From the NCBI GenBank assembly GCA_000711775.1, contig ARYC01003183.1, positions 30,648-94,647 on the forward strand: 64,000 nt of DNA, written 5' to 3'. The notes below the pieces were generated by a model that saw only the letters and a program-made list of their open reading frames with translations, had not been told where the DNA came from and ran no database searches. The position numbers were made by a program, and so were the translations under genes. Of this stretch, positions 48,477 to 60,879 are shown piece by piece (within the stretch, counting starts at the first letter, position 1; every line of letters begins with the position of its first letter). This stretch comes from Oxytricha trifallax. Its lineage: Eukaryota > Ciliophora > Spirotrichea > Sporadotrichida > Oxytrichidae.

Positions 48477-49029
48477 ATTTATAATAATTATTGATAAATT
48501 CAAATTTAAATTAAACTTTTGACAACTTCCTATTCAAATTCAAATTATGCTTTTATAAAGTGTTTGTTTAATAGTGGCTAGTGTGATACCCGTGTTTTAA
48601 CTGGGTATTAATTAATAAATAGTCAAACAATAAAAAGTAGAAGTATTTTAATTAATTACAATTGAGAATTATTATTATTAATTATAATATAAAATATTAT
48701 TAAAATCAAAAAGGTAGAATATTTGTTTAACTGCTCTCACACTAAACATATATAAATAAACATATCTTTTTAATTTATTAACTTTCATGTATGACTACCT
48801 CATCTTATACTAGATAATCATCATTTCAGTCAATCATCATATCTCTATTAGACAGTTATAGATGGCTACATAAATATATATTTGATTTATCATTTTAATT
48901 CATATTTTCAAAGCTCCTATAAACTTAATTAAAGCATATTCAATTATAGATAATTTTAACAATTGTATAGCTAGTTTGTTAAATAATTGTTTAACTATTA
49001 ATCAAATATATTAATTATATAAATAATAT

Positions 49030-49810
49030 ATAATTGTTTAATCACTCACTTGAAATTGCAAATGACTCCACTAAATCACTTAGGCATAATTTTCCACTGT
49101 TCTTCTAAGTATTTCTCTGGAGTCAACATGAATAACTTTATCCACCAGCTTATTACTCTAAAGCATTGAGAGCTCTTGACAGTTTTAACCTTGCTCTAGT
49201 TATAGAAAATTCGGTCTCAATAAAAAAACCTTGAGCTAATAAAAGACTGGTTAAGCCTATTTATTAAATGTCACCAAGTATCGGCACATTGCTACACAAT
49301 TAACAAAAAGGTTGTAATAAATATCAAGAGTATTTTAATGTTATTTTAAATATGAGTTTGAAATAAATATTATATATATTAAATTATATTATATTTATTT
49401 ATTTTGTAGGTGTTACATGCTGCTTCTATGATATTGACTTCTAGTAAGCTTGCTTGTAATTCAATTCGATGCAATTAACCAGCTGAATGTTTGATTAGAA
49501 CTACCTCAATGACATCTGGTGTAACAGTCAGATCATACCGATAGGTCTTAGTCTCCGTTGCCTAGTAAGTCTGGCTCTGTTGAAGAGTGGGAATTTACCT
49601 TAATCATAATAATAAAATAGAGATTAACTACACCTTTTGGTAATGTTGGATTTAACATTTTACTGGTTGATCATTATTGAATGCATCTATGTCTAAATCC
49701 TATCTTACTATCTTGGATTTCCTCTGAAGATATAACCGTGAGAGGGTGAGTTACATTAACAGAAGGCAGCTTTACTCGTGGTGAATCGAGATTAGTGGCT
49801 ATTTACAGCT
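49030..49810 (-). pseudogene. Decayed minus-strand gene with possible short introns
   Basis: Reading down the minus strand: DSPRVKLPSVNVTHPLTVIS and QDSKIGFRHRCIQ (49790-49680), TETKTYRYDLTVTPDVIEVV, LIKHSAGQLHRIELQASLLE and VNIIEAACNTYK (49565-49410), then ILGDIQQIGLTSLLLAQGFF and ITRARLKLSRALNALEQ (49285-49150), then DKVIHVDSREILRRTVENYA (49140-49070). These look like one conserved protein. A candidate GT-AG intron of 35 nt lies at about 49608-49642, and the AT-rich 49310-49410 gap could be another. Not recognised. It may be a host gene. Confidence 0.42.
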
Positions 49811-50399
49811 GCCGATGTATAGGAACAACTTTTATAATTAAAAGCTGTGAAATTATTAGGTTATTAACTTAAATTTATTCTATTGGTCCCTTATGATTTT
49901 ATTGCTTTCTATAAGTTTTCATCAGCTTTACTTAACAATTAATATGATAGAATTTAAAATAAATATTTCTACAAATGCTTCTGTAAAATGAATTAAACTA
50001 AATAATAGACACATTATTATATCTTTAAATATTTAACAATCTGAATGAACAAGAATATCTGCAACTAATAGATATACCGAAAGTTAAGATCAGTAGGATG
50101 TATGCTGCTAGGTCCACTCATTCAAATGTAAATTAGAAATATTGATATAATAATAAAACTAATATGCTAATATTATTACTGGCAACCGCAAATGAGAAGA
50201 TATCTGTTAAAACAAGAGTATAAATTTAAAACATTTATGTATAGTGAAAGAATATTATAAAAGACTTTATTATCATATTTTTTAAATAATACAGCCTTTG
50301 CAGCTATATAAGTAAAAGTAATGTCTATACTCACCAAAAATATAAAGGTAATATGATAGTAATATATAGATAATTACAATTACAATAATAATAAAAATA

Positions 50400-51965
50400 T
50401 GATCACATTCAGGTCTTTGGGGACCTCCAATCTTATAATTATGTATGCTTGTAAAGGATCGGCCCTGTAAATTAGGTTTTAAGATTCTCTCCACGTATAC
50501 TGAGTCTTCTTTTCTTTCCTCCTCTTTTCTTTGGTCTTTAGTTTCTTCTTTTCTGTGGTTTGTTCTATCTTCCTTTTCTCTTTTGGTAGAGGATTTGAAT
50601 TGATTCTCCCATGTCCTTAAATTTAAATTGAATGTCAAAGTTCTTGACATTGATTGAGAATTTCAAGTCTTTTGTTCCAATAATTTCTTTGCATCTTGTG
50701 GTGATTAATTGAACTTAATCGCTCTTCATAAAGTATGCATGTTTTTGGAGATATTTGACATAGATCTTTGCTCGATTAAGGTATTCATGGTAGTCTGCAG
50801 TGATTGATATGCAGCTTGACTCTCTGGCTGTGACATTTTTTAGGACTAGAATATTAAAAAGAGTCTCAAAAATCTAATTACATCAGGGCTTGTTTCCCTT
50901 GCTGATCCTGATTTGTTCTTTATGGACTCACTTATTTCTCCATCGTAGTAATTGACGGTTTCTATTAATCTAGGTTCTCTTATGTCTTCGAACATGACTC
51001 TGACGCTGCGTTAGCCTATTTTTTAATTTGTTTGAAGTACTTGGTGTTGATTGTGTTTAGCCAGATCGAAATGCATGATTGTCTTGAGATAAATCTTTCT
51101 TAGAGTTACGCCTTAGAAATAGTAAACATCTCTTAATAGGATCCAGTTTAATAATAATTGATTTCTTAATTATTTATAATTTAATTAGGATCCATATTTA
51201 GTACTAAATTTGACTTTGCAATTTCTTATTAAATTGCTATTTAGTACTATTTTATATCCGTGACGTATTATACGTCATTAGATTTTGGGACTGATTGGTT
51301 AGTGGAAGAAAGTATGTCTTCCTTCTTTTCTTCATAGTCACTATCTATGTAGTAAGTTGGTTCGTTTGAGCTTTCAGGGTACTAGCTATCATTGTCGTTG
51401 TCGTCGTACCTTTGCTGAACTCCAGTCGTCCTCATTGTCTGAGTATATTACTCTTTGTGTGATGAGGTTGGTGTTTCAATTGTGGAGTTTGTTGTTCTCT
51501 CTATCTACTATACTTCCATTTGAGTTTAAGTAGATTGATTTCTCTTCTCTTGATGGATAAGGTGGTCTTTCAAGGCTTAGTTCGGTTTGAGCTCTTGAGT
51601 GTGACATTGGAGCTCTAGTGAGTGGTTTTTGGGGTTTTATGAATATATTATTTATGGAAGTAAGTTTTAGCATTTGAAAAAGTTGATGTGTCCAGAGTTA
51701 TACTTCGTCGCTCTTGTTCTCTTCGTTGTATTAGAGCTTTGTTTGTTGTATCTGGAAATTGTTGACTATTGTAAAGCCCTTTCTTATTAACTTTCTTGCT
51801 ATAAACGTAATTATTTCAAGTTTATGTAGTCCCCATTAGTTTTTGTTTCGTTGGATAATTTCTATAAGTATATTTAGCTCGGTGTTGAAAGTCTTCATTT
51901 TCAATGTCACCTTATATAATATCTCTTTGTAATTTGCACAGTATACCCATTCTGTGTTTCTTATT
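50400..51965 (-). pseudogene. Decayed minus-strand transposon-type gene, unidentified
   Basis: Minus-strand coding pieces include MSHSRAQTELSLERPPYPSR (about 51605-51545), RVIYSDNEDDWSSAK, RVMFEDIREPRLIETVNYYD (about 51005-50950), ISITADYHEYLNRAKIYVKY (about 50810-50755) and FSINVKNFDIQFKFKDMGES (about 50655-50600), then a Lys/Glu-rich tail. Frames change at several points, and an AT-rich gap splits 51140-51260. A TACGTCA/TGACGTA palindrome lies near 51258-51285. No domain was recognised. Confidence 0.42.
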
Positions 51966-52640
51966 TAATATTTTTTAATTTTTTAGATAATTACAATAAG
52001 CAACTATATAATATTAACAAAAAGAAAGTAATTTAAAACTTAAAATCAATTGATTAAATACTAAAGTAACAAAATGTATAAGTATATAAATAAATTAACT
52101 CAAAAATTTAAATTGGAAAATTCACTTAATTAATATTCATATCCCAACATGTTGTGATCTATCTAGCAAAAGGACTAGATTGTAATTAAATATTTTGAAT
52201 TCGAAATAAATTTGAAATGGAATAATTTGAAAATTTGTTGGAATAAAGAAAGAATTCTTCTACTTATAAAACATAATTATGAAATCAAAGAATAAGAAGA
52301 GTCCTTATAAAAATAACAAGCAAATTTTGATATTATATAGAACTATTCATTTATAGTAGTTGTTGTAGTAGCAAAATACTTTATGCATAATATCAAATTA
52401 ATCACTCTTCTGAAAATATTAAGACATATCCTATGTTTCTTTTAGTGATGCTCAAAAACCTAACAGTGATACCTCACTTCCTACTTTCCATATCATTTTC
52501 ACTATTGCTATTTATATCTCACTTTATAAAATGCTATCTCTCAATTCTAACTCTTTCTTATACTTCTCTTCTCCTCAGGGATATAGTATCTCCTTACTTT
52601 GTTTTCTTTCTCACTTTTTGTTTATTATTGGCTGCTTATT
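51966..52640. other. AT-rich DNA without a supported gene
   Basis: Hydrophobic plus-strand ORFs at 52433-52844 are T-rich shadows; minus-strand translation at 52440-52640 is Lys/Arg-rich with several stops. Nothing firm. Confidence 0.35.
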
Positions 52641-52649
52641 CCGTATATA

Positions 52650-52916
52650 TCATGGCTTTTAAACAATCAAACATCCTTTAATCTCAATCAAATAACCCCA
52701 AAGTTCATTGAAATCTTCTTCTTAATTCTTCATTACCTTTTCCATCTCGGTTTTGTTAAATTTCTTAAGAACAAACTCATTGCAAGTATCCATATGTATT
52801 ACCTGAGTGTTGATATGAGATCTCATTTCTTCATTCACTCCTAACCATATCGATTCACTTTGTTGTTATTGCTCTCTCATCATATTAAAACTTATCACAT
52901 GCTAAAACTGCAAACT
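52650..52916 (-). CDS. ORF at the 3' end of the methyltransferase gene
   Basis: An open minus frame (SLQFQHVISFNMMREQQQQS, MRSHINTQVIHMDTCNEFVL, KTEMEKVMKNQEEDFNELWG), ending TGA 52652-52650. Either a C-terminal extension of the zinc finger-MT-A70 protein after one frame change, or a separate small gene. No domain recognised. Confidence 0.45.
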
Positions 52917-52932
52917 TAATCCTTTCTATTGC

Positions 52933-53926
52933 TCATGTCTTTGTCTGTTCCAGCTGGTTAACAAAAGAAGTGAAATTATGTCTTATGTTATTAGGTCGCG
53001 CGAATACTTTTAAATTGAGCCTATCTGGGGCCATTTGCTGAATGAAGTCATATATTTGCTAAGGCTTTTCGGAGTGCTTTTCAATTTTTGAGAAGATGAC
53101 ATTATCGGTAACATTGTACTTGAGCATGTCTGTTCACATAGCCCTTCTTGCTTATGAGAAAGCTCTCGTTATTCTGAGCTGTGTACATGCCAGATCCTTT
53201 GTGTATTTTCTGATTTTTTGTGAGTTTAATCCACTCCCCTTTCACAACTTCATCATAGCCGTGAATCTTCATGAATTAACTTGCTGCATCTTTCTTTTAA
53301 TTCACAATCCACATTATGAGTATTCCTCTTTCTTGAACCAACTCTATAGGCATTTTGAGAATTTCCTTGTCATAGACTGTATCATAAGGAACTCCTTATT
53401 TTACTCTATAAGCAGGGTCCATCAGTCCGACTTCTTCAAGTTGTTAGTATCTCTGCATAGCGTCTTTAGCAATTAGTTCCCACTTTTTATAATCTCTCAC
53501 CTCTCCATAGAATATGACTGGTTCTCTTATTATTTTGTAAGTTGTTTAGTATACTTTCAATTGGATGATAATAAGCTTATACCCCTCTTTAATCTCTGTC
53601 TCAACTTTTGCAGGGATTTCTGGAAATTCCTGAGTACTACTGTCATCTCTCTTGAAGTCTTATACTTTATTTTTGAGTGTTTTTTTTTGCAAATATTTTC
53701 GTGTCTCTTACAATTAAATACCCTTTCCATAACCTTCTTGCAGTGCTGACATGTGCGTTCTTTTAGTTTTATTGCATTTCTTGCTGTCTTATGGGTATCT
53801 CTATGATAATTAGATTGATGCTTTTCCAGTGAATTTAGGCTCTCTTGGGTGGATGGTGGCTCACAGTAGTTGCACAAGTATTATGAAAAAGCCTTGATCT
53901 TCTATAATTTCATTCTCTTTGGCATG
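52933..53926 (-). pseudogene. C2H2 zinc finger-MT-A70 methyltransferase fusion (two frame changes)
   Basis: From the ATG at 53926-53924 (MPKRMKLQKIKAFSQ): finger LCNYCEPPSTQESLNSLEKH with NYH following, then CQHCKKVMERVFNCKRHENI with a terminal Cys (C2HC). A one-base change in an A9 run near 53685 leads into EFPEIPAKVETEIKEGYKLI and then an MT-A70 domain: VGLMDPAYRVKQGV (DPAY at 53419-53408 in the DPPW position), ELVQERGILIMWIVNQKKDA, HGYDEVVKGEWIKL, NNESFLISKKG and, after a second shift near 53100, KIEKHSEKPQQIYDFIQQMA and LKVFARPNNIRHNF. TGA is at 52935-52933. The domain order matches MT-A70 enzymes. The altered tetrad raises doubt about catalysis. Divergent from P22. The plus-strand ORF at 53096-53476 is a shadow. 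Confidence 0.78.
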
Positions 53927-54540
53927 TAGTTATAAATTATATTTTTATCTGTAGTTAATTCAATCTATAGCTACTTTGTCTTGTTTTTGATCTGAATATT
54001 TGAAAGAGTGATAACTTAGGAGGCCACATTTTTTTTGAGTAAAAACTCAGGTAGAAATCTCAAAGGGGTTTAATCGTTTTTAATTTGATACATGCCCAAA
54101 TGCTTACAAATCATTTTTTCATAATTTCATGTAATACAATATAATTAAAAATTATTTAATTATTTATATGAAGAAAGCAAGGTTTATTTAATATTATTTT
54201 AATATATAAATATTTTGGCTTTGTTAATTAATTAGCATTTGTTGTCATGACAGTGTCATAGGTACTTATTATATTTTTTAAATTACAAAACAATTATTTT
54301 TATAACAACATTTTTTCTTATAGTATCAAACTTTTTAAGGGGAGTAATCTCTTAATTAAAAAAATAATTATTCTATGGGAAACCAAGTTAAGCTATAAAT
54401 TATAGGTAAGTAATTATATATCCAGAGCAGACATAATTATTCATTTTTACTAACTCTTTAATCAACTTTTGAGTATAGCTGTATAATTTATATGAATTTC
54501 AAACAGAGATTATTGATCGAACAAAAGAATATAGAAAAAA

Positions 54541-54595
54541 TGAGTGAAAACTTAGGATGAGCAACTTCTTTTGAGTGAAACTTAGGATGAGAGTG
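54541..54595 (+). repeat. Imperfect tandem repeat in the C divergent intergenic region
   Basis: GAGTGAAAACTTAGGATGAG is followed after a few bases by GAGTGAAACTTAGGATGAG. The region lies between the divergent methyltransferase and P22 starts and could be regulatory. Confidence 0.5.
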
Positions 54596-54953
54596 TAAGT
54601 AAATATCTCAAATATTAAAAGAATAAATGCGCATAGTATCAAATATTTATAAATTATATCAATCTTAAATCAGAGTCATGGACCCTTTGATATGGTTTAG
54701 GTTCATAGGTTCAGTTCGATTAATTATTTTATAAGAATAATTTTTTATATTTCCTGAAAATGGAAACCTTTTATAATAAACTTATTTGACATTATAAATT
54801 CCATTAATATATTATGGTAAGCATGTATAAGTTTTGCTTAAGCCTGGATTTTACTAAACTAAAAAACATTAAAACATGAATAAAATATTAGATCAGAATA
54901 GTTAAAAGAATTCGTTTAAAGCTATTATAGGTTAATTTTAAAATTATAGATTG

Positions 54954-55640
54954 ATGGAAAGCCAGGACGTCCATAGCTATGACGTTAGAGAGTTCTTTAA
55001 TAAAATTAGGGGTACTTTTTACCCAAAGATGACCATGTCTTCATGAGTTCATCAAGGACTTCTTATCGGGTGAAAACTGCTCTTATGATCAGGGGAGGTT
55101 GTGTAGCTGAACGTACCTTGCTATGAAGAACTTTCTGTTTAGAATATATTTAAGCAGGATCAAGAAGACCGATTGATAATAAAATATATGAACTACTACC
55201 CAGACTATCATGTCCTCCCTGATAGAAAATATTTCTATGGGGTGCTAGAAACTCTCCATACTAACTATCTATCGAAGCTTATAAAGCATGCAAACAGCTA
55301 GAAACTTAAGTGACACTCTTGAGGAGGGGAAAGAAAAAGTTATAATAAAAGATGATGTTTATAGATAACTAGAAAATGAGCCATTTTACTCAAGTTAGTT
55401 TCTTATATTAATTAAGAGTCAAAGGGGAATGCCCTTGCCATGCTAAATTTGTAATCTAAGCCTTGTTCTCATAACTTAAACGATATCACCATGGATCTCT
55501 GTTTCGTTTAATGATTATATAAGCAATAGTCAAGGTAAGAGAGCACTCGGTGGGCAACTTGGAGACGTCACCAGACTCAGGAGTATTATATTGAAATGGT
55601 GGCAGAAAATATTCAATGGAATAAACAATTCTCCTAAAGA
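54954..55640 (+). pseudogene. P22 partner gene of element C
   Basis: ATG at 54954 (MESQDVHSYDVREFFNKIRG), FYPKMTMSS, a frame change, EFIKDFLSGENCSYD, then MNYYPDYHVLPDRKYFYGVL, ETLHTNYLSKLIKHANSQ and LEEGKEKVIIKDDVYRQLEN. The last blocks align with the element D copy (LPERNYFFGILATI, SEDKDKQGIKISESWLSEL). The frame from about 55330 stays open past GKRALGGQLGDVTRLRSIIL to the region overlapping the transposase 3' end. No introns are evident, unlike elements A and B. Confidence 0.6.
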
Positions 55641-56658
55641 ATGTTAATCTGTGTTTTATTAGCACCTTTACGAGTTTATATAATTTTTCATTTTCTCTAA
55701 ATGCCTTAATATAACTCTTTTAATAGCTTATCCTTATATACTCTCTATTGCCCTTTTAATGATTTAAATATAAGCAAGCTCGCCCAACTAGAAAATGCCT
55801 CCTATCACTTCTTGTCTATATTAGTACTTTACTTAAGAAAAAACCTCTTCTATACAATGATACTCTGGCGAGTATGGCGTGTTATACAGACACTGAAAGT
55901 TATAGATTTTTATCTTTTGTTGAACCGCCATGTTATAGTGACTTCTTAAATTATCCCAGATAATCACTATGTTTTATTGGTATTTTATGTGCAGTTATTC
56001 AATCATAGCTTAGACATCTGCTAAGTTGATAGATTTAAGTTTTATGAAGTAGCTCCTCAACCCAAACTCCATGCTTATTCCGACTATAGCGGCAGAAGTC
56101 TTAAGTTTTAAACCTATTTTTTGGAGTTTTTAATTTAAGTGAGGCCTAGCCCATAAGTGCTGCTCAATCTGGTATGGCTTAAATATGATTTCATCAATCT
56201 AAATATTTTTTCTGCCTTGGATAACCATTTCCAAAAGGGATGCAAATCTTTAAAATATCAACACTTAAATGAATTGAAGTTCTACCATGCTCGGGTTTGA
56301 GATGCTTTTTCACCTTGTACTTTATCTTATTTTTCTTCTAAATATATAGAAGTGTGGAGAGGGTAACTTCAAATTGCGAGAATTTTTTATGAAATAGCAT
56401 AGATCGAGTATAAAGTGATAGTCCTTTAGTTTTTCAAATGTTTGTTCGCTTATTATGAAGTTTATGTTATGGTCTTATAATTTTCCTTTATACTAAAATT
56501 TTCCTTTTATGGCATAGTTTTTGGGTTTTTCCTTAACTTAACAAACTTTTCTTAGAAACCTGATTGAAACCTTTAATATCTTTGCATTATTTTTAATTGT
56601 ATTTATAAGCTTTACTTTCCTTTAGGTTGAGTGGTCCCATAGCGCAGCAACAAAACAT
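55525..56658 (-). pseudogene. DD34E transposase of element C (TBE 42-kDa-like)
   Basis: ATG at 56658-56656 (MFCCCAMGPLNLKESKAYKY). A DNA-binding-like N-terminal part has one or two frame changes (LSLYTRSMLFHKKFSQFEVT, then KKNKIKYKVKKHLKPEH). The core is uninterrupted: VIQGRKNIQIDEIIFKPYQI (first Asp), IVIIWDNLRSHYNMAVQQ (second Asp), YNTPYSPEYHCIEEVFSQVK (Glu). 34 residues separate the second D from the E. The family is the same DD34E superfamily as elements A and B but a different branch (SPEY-x3-EEVF rather than APVE). The triad looks intact; the 3' end overlaps the convergent P22 frame. Confidence 0.82.
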
Positions 56659-56998
56659 ATCGCCAGACGTTATCTTTATATTAAAATGTAATTATGGGTT
56701 TCATTAGAGAGTATTTATAACTAATCGAGTTAAGTTATTTAATTATTATATATCACATACTATAAATCATGAATCTTCTCAAAACTTTTAGAATATTGAC
56801 TTACTTGACAGTTTAATTGGTATTTAGGAGATGTACATATAATACCTAAGTTTTCCAGATTCATTATTAGAAATGTATCTAATTTTGTTACTATAATCTT
56901 AACTCAAATTATTTGACAACAGTTTCTATTAGCAGCTAATTTCCTCATTAACATTTTTAGTATTGCAAGATTTCCACAATTTCTTTAAGTTATACACC

Positions 56999-57672
56999 TC
57001 AACTGCTCTCTGTCTCTTGTTTTTTAATCTTGAGGATCATCCCATTCTTATAGTTATTTATTAGTCTTAAACAACTAACTATGATTAAGATTCCCTCAAT
57101 CTCTTGCAGTAGTCTCCAACACTTGATATTTTTCATACTCCAGTTCATTCCTATTGTCTTCTCTATCAATGCAAAATTGAGTGGTGAAAAAATTAAGCAA
57201 TCTGCCGTTATTAAGCTGAAATGCAATTCTTGAATTTGATTCATGCAAGTTTCAATTTTATCTTACAATATGTATTATTATATCGTTAAGTCTTCACTCT
57301 TGGTCGATATCTTCCTAATAGCTACTTTGTTTCTCCCACTATGGTCTTCCTCTACTCCTTTCCTTGTCGCATATTACCTACCCTAGTGTATCTCCTCGCC
57401 TGTGCTTTCTCCATTTTGTTTCTAGCATTCAGGCAACAAGCACTACCACAAGCATAGTTACCAACGGTTTTCATCTTTGTATAGAGTAGTAGATAATCTT
57501 ATCAAATTATTAGCATTTTTACCTCAATTGGATTCTTCAGCTTTATCTGATCGTTTATATGAACAAATTAACGCGACCACATAACTTTCTGCTAAGCTCC
57601 TCTGTTATTACACTTCACTAACCTTCTTGCTATGATTTGATTTTCCAATCTTCAACTTTCTCTTTAAACCCA
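56999..57672 (-). pseudogene. Minus-strand ORF cluster, unidentified
   Basis: Three successive minus-strand pieces: MGLKRKLKIGKSNHSKKVSE with SLAESYVVALICSYKRSDKA (57672-57520), VGNYACGSACCLNARNKMEK with TIVGETKQLLGRYRPRVKT (57480-57243), and MNQIQELHFSLITADCLIFS with MKNIKCWRLLQEIEGILIIV (57244-56999, TGA-terminated). The last two overlap at ATGA. Possibly one decayed gene. No domain recognised. Confidence 0.42.
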
Positions 57673-58575
57673 TCTGCTATTCAGCGCATATACGCTGAGT
57701 TAAATCGGGGGCATATCTAACTTTAATTGGGTCAAGGACGCATTCTTAATTTAAAATGCTATTTAGGACTAAGAATGCCTTATTAAATTTATTGTTTAAT
57801 ATTAATAATGTATATAGTAATATATAATTTTATCTTTGATAGATACAACTTTTTTTTTAACTATATCAAATATCTCATTAAAGAAATATCATTAATAATA
57901 ACTATTAAATTAAATCAATGGCATAACTTTTAATATTAGTCGATATATTATTGTTATTAATTAATAATTCATTAAATAAAACAGCCTAAGTCAATAAAGG
58001 ACATTTTGAATTAAAAATGTCTCCTCGAACCAACTGAAATAAGATGCTCCCACAATTTAATTCAGCTAAATGCGTTGAATCTACTTATTCAAAATATCTT
58101 GTAAACTTTAAATAAGCAAGGTTATAAATATATTTGTTGCATTAACATTTACTATTAAACCTATACTATTTCTCTTATTTTATATCTTTACACTGAAAAG
58201 ATTTAACTCTATCTCATTAGACTCTATTCTTGTTAATGAGAAGTTTATATCTGGTGGCTGCTTATTCATCATTAATTTTTAATATTTATATTATTTTAAC
58301 TCTCAAAAATCATTGCTTTACTATATAATTAGAGTTTCATTATTCAAATATTAAATCGTGTTAATTTTGTCTCTGGATTTTTCCGTAAGATTGTGTGTCT
58401 ACATTATTATTACCTACGACATAACAATCTTTTCACTGTTAAATATTATTCAAGCAGTACTAAAGTTCTTATTTTCTAATCAAACTTAATCATATCTTGT
58501 GATTATCTCTATTTATGTTTTACTTTACATGTCTATTGGTTTGTTCTACCTCATTTGTTTGAGAAACTATTTGAG
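57673..58575. other. AT-rich DNA with two small hairpins
   Basis: GCATTCTTA (57740-57748) pairs with TAAGAATGC (57770-57778). A second hairpin, GGACATTTT / AAAAATGTC, lies at about 57998-58022. No gene seen. Confidence 0.45.
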
Positions 58576-58930
58576 TCAACTGTAGTGTTAATTCAATTAC
58601 ACTGTCTAATATAATTCCATAAATACTTTGTGGAATCTACAATAATACCACATGCTATAAGTTACAATTGTCCTTACTTTGCTGATATCCATCATCTTAT
58701 TATCCATCTAATTCTTGGTTATAAATAGATTTTGTTCTTTCTCAGGGACTTCTCCTTCTTTTTTACATCTATTTGCTATTCTTTAGGTTTTATCAAATGG
58801 CCTAGATCCTTCAATTAGGTTATATTTATATTTGGAAAATCGCTTGAAGTCTTTTATGCTATTATTCTTTTTAACTGCGTTTACATTTGCTCAATTTCCC
58901 AAATATTTGGATAAATAGCTGCTACTTAAA
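58576..58930 (-). pseudogene. Unidentified minus-strand ORF fragment
   Basis: The minus frame encodes KDFKRFSKYKYNLIEGSRPF, NRCKKEGEVPEKEQNLFITK and VRTIVTYSMWYYCRFHKVFM, ending TGA 58578-58576. A coding-like, charged/aromatic mix quite unlike the flanks. Function unknown. Confidence 0.4.
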
Positions 58931-60870
58931 AAGTATGCTTATAAATCATAAGAGACTTAAACTGCTCCACTTTTATTGTGTTTCTTACTGTTCGGTTCTT
59001 TGATTAATTTAATCTTTGGTAAACTACCGTTTGCCACTACATTTCTTTCTACATGTAATCCGGTAGATAGCTATTTAGTTAGTTTTTAGCATTATTTTCA
59101 GTAGTTAATTGTGTTAAAGCATATGTTCAGTCTCAAGTATTTCGCTTATTGCATCTTTTAGATGCCATCTATACTTTCTACTCTTTCAAATTCTTTAACT
59201 TTAGTTAAGAACTTAGTCTTTTTAAATTCTCAAAATTGAAATATCTCTACATTAATTGTAAGACCTTTTATTGGTAAAGTTTTCCTCTGTGTTTAGGATA
59301 GTCATTAAACAAGAAATATAAAGCTTTTAAGGTTATTTTTGTTAAGGTACTGCTTCTTTCTAATATTGTCTACTTCCACTACATTTTAGTGTATTACTAA
59401 TTATTGCTGATACCATTTCTGTTTCCTTATAATACTCATTCAAGTGATCTTTAGTCCCAGTTCTTGCTCAAGCCATACTTTACAAGTTTATAAATAAAAC
59501 TATTTTGTGCTAGCTTGTAAGAGTATTATTAGGAGAGTTCTCTTCTTTACATTATGTAGGATTTCCAGCATTATTTTATCATATAAGATATTCTAAATGC
59601 AGCTTACTTTTATGAAATAAAATATAAATAATGCATTTAATATAAAAATTGTAGCCAATTTCAGTAATAGACAGCCTCTAAATATTTTTAATTATATTAC
59701 TCTTTAATATTTATCAATTTTAATAATAATAAATATAAATCTTATTTACTCAAAGATATTAGAAGATAACAGATAACATATTCAAATACTTATTTAGACT
59801 CAAATTATTTATTATACTTATTTAGAACTTATTTCAGACTTTAATAAAATACATTAAATTTATTGTTATAAGAAATTTGTATATTAACATTAAGAATAAA
59901 AAATGATATATACATAAAAGGGTGAAAAATACAAGATATATGATAATAAAAATATGAGATATCTCAAAATATCATTTGATATGGATATAAAAGCTACTTT
60001 ATCCTGATAAAATCTATCTCAAAAGCCTAAATATAGTAGATTTGCTTAATTTCAGGTTATCTCAAAATTTCCTATCACCCTCTCTCGATGCTTTGCAAAC
60101 GATAAAATTATAGAACAAAAATACTTACTTGCTCATAAAATCTTCTAAAAAAACTTAAATTGATATGTTTCTTTGCATTCTTTGAAGATACGACTATTAT
60201 TTATATAATATTCGGGTTCGTCAGTGTTAAAATGTCTAAAGCCATTAAATTTGGAATGTTTAAGAGTAATATGATGTGAAATTTAATGTTTGCTGGGAAA
60301 AGTTAAGATTTATGTATTAAATAATGATACAAAATAGGTTGATTTTTCAATATATAGTGTTATTATTACATAATAATAAATAAAAAAAAAACAAGAATAA
60401 AAGTAATTTATTAAGAATAGTAAAGATATACATTTGCGATTATTATTATTAAACTTATCTAAATGATCTCCTAAAACATAAAACAATCTCAAAAATGAAG
60501 TTTATAAATAAATTAAAAAATAATTATAATTAAAAATAAAAAGAATCAGTTACAACAAATAACTGAAATAGAAATTATATTATATAAATTATTAGAGGGA
60601 AAATTTAATAGCAGATATGAAATTGATGATAAAGCCAAAATTGATGTTTAAAATAAAATCTTATAGTATAAATGGATGAGGAATAATGTGCTAAAATAAA
60701 GGAAAAAGTTATAGGTATATAGCTCATTTAAAGAAAAATAGATAATTGAAAGAAAACTTAAACAGAACTAAAATATTAAAAGAAAATAAAAACTAAAAAT
60801 GCATTAACAAATAGAATGACTATAAACAGTCTATTCAATTAATTCTAATAACATAGATAAAAGATTAAGA
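58931..60870. other. AT-rich DNA without a supported gene
   Basis: Low-complexity AT-rich sequence in both directions. Possible Lys-rich fragments are too weak to call. Confidence 0.4.
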
Positions 60871-60879
60871 ATAAAAAAG

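Larger units (their letters stand above)
52650..56658. mobile_element. Element C: TBE-like module (zinc finger-methyltransferase, P22, transposase)
   Basis: Three gene types in the order methyltransferase (-), P22 (+), DD34E transposase (-). The first two are divergent over about 1.0 kb and the last two converge. The arrangement around P22 parallels element D, where the zinc-finger partner carries a kinase instead. Terminal repeats were not located, so the boundaries given are gene boundaries. Confidence 0.6.

Noticed and set aside
52433-52844. Hydrophobic, membrane-like plus-strand ORFs
   Set aside because: T-rich DNA gives Phe/Leu runs by default; the minus strand carries the better-supported ORF next to the methyltransferase gene.
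53096-53476. 126-codon plus-strand ORF
   Set aside because: Exactly antisense to MT-A70 motifs of the minus-strand methyltransferase.
57682-57697. CAGCG...CGCTG mini-palindrome as an origin or terminator
   Set aside because: Five-base arms are expected by chance and nothing nearby supports a function.
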